From the NCBI GenBank assembly GCA_015493405.1, contig WGDF01000155.1, positions 1 to 8,584 on the forward strand: a stretch of 8,584 nt of DNA, given 5' to 3'. How positions within the stretch are numbered: the first letter of the stretch is position 1; every line of letters starts with the position of its first letter. This document shows positions 6,971 to 8,584 of this stretch, piece after piece. Made by a program: the position numbers and the translations under genes. The DNA is from Flavobacteriaceae bacterium (GTDB lineage Bacteria; Bacteroidota; Bacteroidia; Flavobacteriales; Flavobacteriaceae). The notes below the pieces were generated by a model, which ran no database searches, was not told the origin of the DNA, and worked only from the letters and a program-made list of their open reading frames with translations.

Positions 6971-7701
6971 TTAATTGTATCTTAGTAGATGACGAAGCTA
7001 AAGCTTTAAAAATGTTGCAAAAAAAAATTGAGAAAAATTTTCCCGAATTAAATATCTTAGCCTCTTATCAAGATCCCGAGCAAGCAGTCGTCGGCATCAA
7101 AGAAATGCAACCTGATTTAGTGTTTTTGGATATTGCGATGCCTAATCTCAGTGGTTTTGATGTTTTATCTCTTTTTGAAGATCCTGAGTTTGAAATTATA
7201 TTTGTAACGGCTTATGACAGTTATGCTATAGAAGCCATTCGTCATGCCGCCATCGGCTATATCGTCAAACCTATTGATAGCGAAGCACTGCAAGAAGCTA
7301 TTGCAAAAGCTGAAAAAAACATTCAGTTAAAAGTAGCCAAAAAAAACAACAAAGTTTTGATGGATTTATTAACCCAAAAAAATAATACCATTAGCATTCC
7401 GACTCAAGACGGCTTCACGTTTATCAAAATCTCAAATTTGGTTCGGTTGGAAGGCGCCGATGGTTATACCAAAATAATTTGTAGTAATCATAAAGAATTT
7501 CTGAGTTCTTATAATTTGGGGAAATTTGCCGAAGTGCTTAAAAACAATCATTTTTTTCAAACTCACCGTTCTCATATTATCAATCTAAAATATGTTACCG
7601 GCTATTTAAATGAAGGTTATATAGAATTGATGGATCAGGAGACCGTTCCCTTATCCAAAAATAAAAGAAAAGAATTCTTGGATTTGATGAATCAACATTA
7701 A
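6967..7701 (+). CDS. LytTR-family response regulator
   Basis: A complete 244-residue response regulator. The N-terminal receiver domain (1-about 120) has the acidic pair Asp8/Asp9 (LVDDE), phospho-acceptor Asp55 in DLVFLDIAMPN, Thr81 in FVTAYD and Lys101 in IVKPID, so all residues for phosphorylation and switching are present. After a Lys/Asn-rich linker comes a LytTR DNA-binding domain (about 140-240) with IKISNLVRLEGADGYTKI (153-170), FFQTHRSHIINLKYV (196-210) and a Lys/Arg-rich end. Its ATG overlaps the kinase stop (ATGA, 6967-6970), which implies translational coupling and a cognate pair. Phosphoryl transfer from kinase His747 to Asp55 is the expected activation step. Target genes are unknown; the tandem repeat before the operon is one candidate site. 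Confidence 0.96.
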   Translation: MINCILVDDEAKALKMLQKKIEKNFPELNILASYQDPEQAVVGIKEMQPDLVFLDIAMPNLSGFDVLSLFEDPEFEIIFVTAYDSYAIEAIRHAAIGYIVKPIDSEALQEAIAKAEKNIQLKVAKKNNKVLMDLLTQKNNTISIPTQDGFTFIKISNLVRLEGADGYTKIICSNHKEFLSSYNLGKFAEVLKNNHFFQTHRSHIINLKYVTGYLNEGYIELMDQETVPLSKNKRKEFLDLMNQH

Positions 7702-7725
7702 AATTATAGATTTTTTATAATTTTA
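7699..7725. terminator. Possible bidirectional terminator: AT-only palindrome across two convergent stops
   Basis: A perfect 10-bp inverted repeat TAAAATTATA / TATAATTTTA (7699-7708 with 7716-7725) with a 7-base loop GATTTTT. It contains both the TAA of the LytTR regulator (7699-7701) and the TAA of the convergent glycosyltransferase (7704-7706 on the opposite strand). The symmetric arms end in short A and T runs, so it could work in either direction. With no G or C in the stem the hairpin would be weak, and termination is inferred only from its position. Confidence 0.35.
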
Positions 7726-8584
7726 TCCGCTACTTTTTCCGGAGGAATGCTTTCCCATATTTCTTCAAAAGAATCGAAGATTTTTTGACCGTAGATAGAA
7801 GTGGGCAATTGCGGAAACCGATTTAAATCCGGTAATAATTGTAAATCTTCAGTTTGAAATAAAGGAGCAAAGCCTGCATAAGGATGCGTAGCGCCCCAAA
7901 TAGTAATTACCGGCACGCCGAATAAAGCAGCCAGATGACCATTTCCCGAATCCATACTCAACATCAAATTTAACCGGCTGATTAATTGCAATTCTTCCTC
8001 AAATTGAAAAAGTCCCGCCGTATTGACAATTCTATTGCGATCCAAAGCCTCTAAGGTCTCCAATGCAACTTTGTCATCAGGCCCTCCGAATAACAAAAAA
8101 TCGGCTTGTGGATATCGTTCTAAAACCAGCTTCAAAACCACTTTTAATTTTTCTATCGGATATTGTTTGCCTTTATGTGCTGCAAAAGGGGCTACACCTA
8201 CCAATTTTTGACCTTCAAAAGGATTTAAAAACAACCGAACCGAAGCTGACAATTCAGGTTTTATGCTTACAAATTGCTGTAAATCAACCGGAAAACCAAT
8301 CTGCTCAAATACGTTGGCATAACGTTCATGGGTGGTTCGTAAAGGTTTCAACATTTTATATCGGGAGCGTGTCAAAGCTTTTTTTTCTTGTCGTCCTTTA
8401 TCAATAACTGCCACTTTATAACCGGCTATTTTAAAAAAAGAGCGCAAAATTTTAGTGCGCAATACATCGTGTAAATCGGCAACAAAATCGGGTTTTTCCT
8501 TTTGTAATAAACGACTCAATTTGTAAAGTCCGGCGAGCCCTTTATAGTGATTATTTAAATCTACCCCAATAAACTGAAGGCGGG
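7704..8584 (-). CDS. Glycosyltransferase family 9 (heptosyltransferase-like), 5' end outside window
   Basis: The C-terminal roughly 290 residues of a GT-B fold family 9 transferase. These enzymes move a sugar, classically ADP-heptose, onto lipopolysaccharide core at the cytoplasmic side of the inner membrane. The frame is open to the right edge: upstream of the TTG at 8519 it continues without a stop with ...FIGVDLNNHYKGLAGLYK, so the TTG is internal and the true start lies beyond 8584. Visible family segments are KPDFVADLHDVLRTK in the N-terminal domain, VGVAPFAAHKGKQYP at the start of the C-terminal domain, LLFGGPDD, and the nucleotide-sugar binding region SMDSGNGHLAALFGVPVITI followed by WGATHPYAGFAPL. 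The N-terminal end of the first Rossmann domain is missing. The donor and acceptor sugars cannot be told. The gene converges on the two-component operon with 2 bp between stops. Confidence 0.9.
   Translation of the reverse strand, partial: RLQFIGVDLNNHYKGLAGLYKLSRLLQKEKPDFVADLHDVLRTKILRSFFKIAGYKVAVIDKGRQEKKALTRSRYKMLKPLRTTHERYANVFEQIGFPVDLQQFVSIKPELSASVRLFLNPFEGQKLVGVAPFAAHKGKQYPIEKLKVVLKLVLERYPQADFLLFGGPDDKVALETLEALDRNRIVNTAGLFQFEEELQLISRLNLMLSMDSGNGHLAALFGVPVITIWGATHPYAGFAPLFQTEDLQLLPDLNRFPQLPTSIYGQKIFDSFEEIWESIPPEKVADKIIKNL

Noticed and set aside
8063..8407. 114-codon + strand open frame opposite the glycosyltransferase
   Set aside because: It lies entirely antisense to a well-supported family 9 glycosyltransferase and shows no motifs, so it is a shadow of that gene.
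8517..8519. TTG at 8519 as the start of the glycosyltransferase
   Set aside because: The frame continues upstream to the window edge with family-typical sequence (GVDLNNHYKGLAGLYK), and the N-terminal part of the Rossmann domain would be missing, so the start lies outside the window.

Overview
This window looks like ordinary chromosome from a Bacteroidota (Bacteroidetes) bacterium, probably a flavobacterium-like one. The DNA is AT-rich. Start codons are preceded by AT-rich sequence with no Shine-Dalgarno motif, for example at 2245, 3880 and 4136. The gene content also fits: a giant periplasmic-propeller sensor kinase paired with a LytTR response regulator, an RseP-type protease, and a family 9 glycosyltransferase with the Bacteroidota-style 'VADLHDVLRTK' segment. 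I see no insertion sequence, phage gene, CRISPR array, tRNA or rRNA.

Layout from left to right. (1) A small unrecognised + strand gene (15-362), possibly cut by the left edge. (2) A - strand pair transcribed right to left: a radical SAM enzyme (1226-2245) overlapping by 10 bp a MEMO-family protein (426-1235). These are two of the three parts of the poorly understood AmmeMemoRadiSam system; the third, AMMECR1, is not in the window. (3) A 285-bp gene-free stretch (2246-2530) holding a clear intrinsic terminator for rseP, a small CCGTA/TACGG hairpin and TTATG-type repeats. (4) rseP on the - strand (2531-3880). (5) A 255-bp divergent control region (3881-4135) with a 21-bp tandem imperfect repeat and helically phased A/T tracts. 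(6) A + strand two-gene operon with a 4-bp ATGA overlap: a 944-residue propeller/Y_Y_Y/LytS-type histidine kinase (4136-6970) and its LytTR response regulator (6967-7701). (7) A convergent family 9 glycosyltransferase (7704 to the right edge, 5' end outside), whose stop lies 2 bp from the regulator's stop inside a perfect AT-only inverted repeat.

How the genes work together. The kinase and regulator should form one signalling pathway: a periplasmic ligand or envelope state is read by the propeller, the signal crosses one membrane helix to a cytoplasmic kinase, and phosphate passes to Asp55 of the regulator, whose LytTR domain binds DNA. The repeat upstream of the operon has the spacing expected of a LytTR operator, which suggests autoregulation. 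The radical SAM and MEMO proteins are presumably translated together and act in one unknown reaction or maturation pathway. RseP and the glycosyltransferase are envelope functions, but nothing here ties them to the two-component pathway beyond position. The most interesting leads are the incomplete AmmeMemoRadiSam pair, the candidate LytTR operator with adjacent bent DNA, and the structured 2246-2530 spacer.
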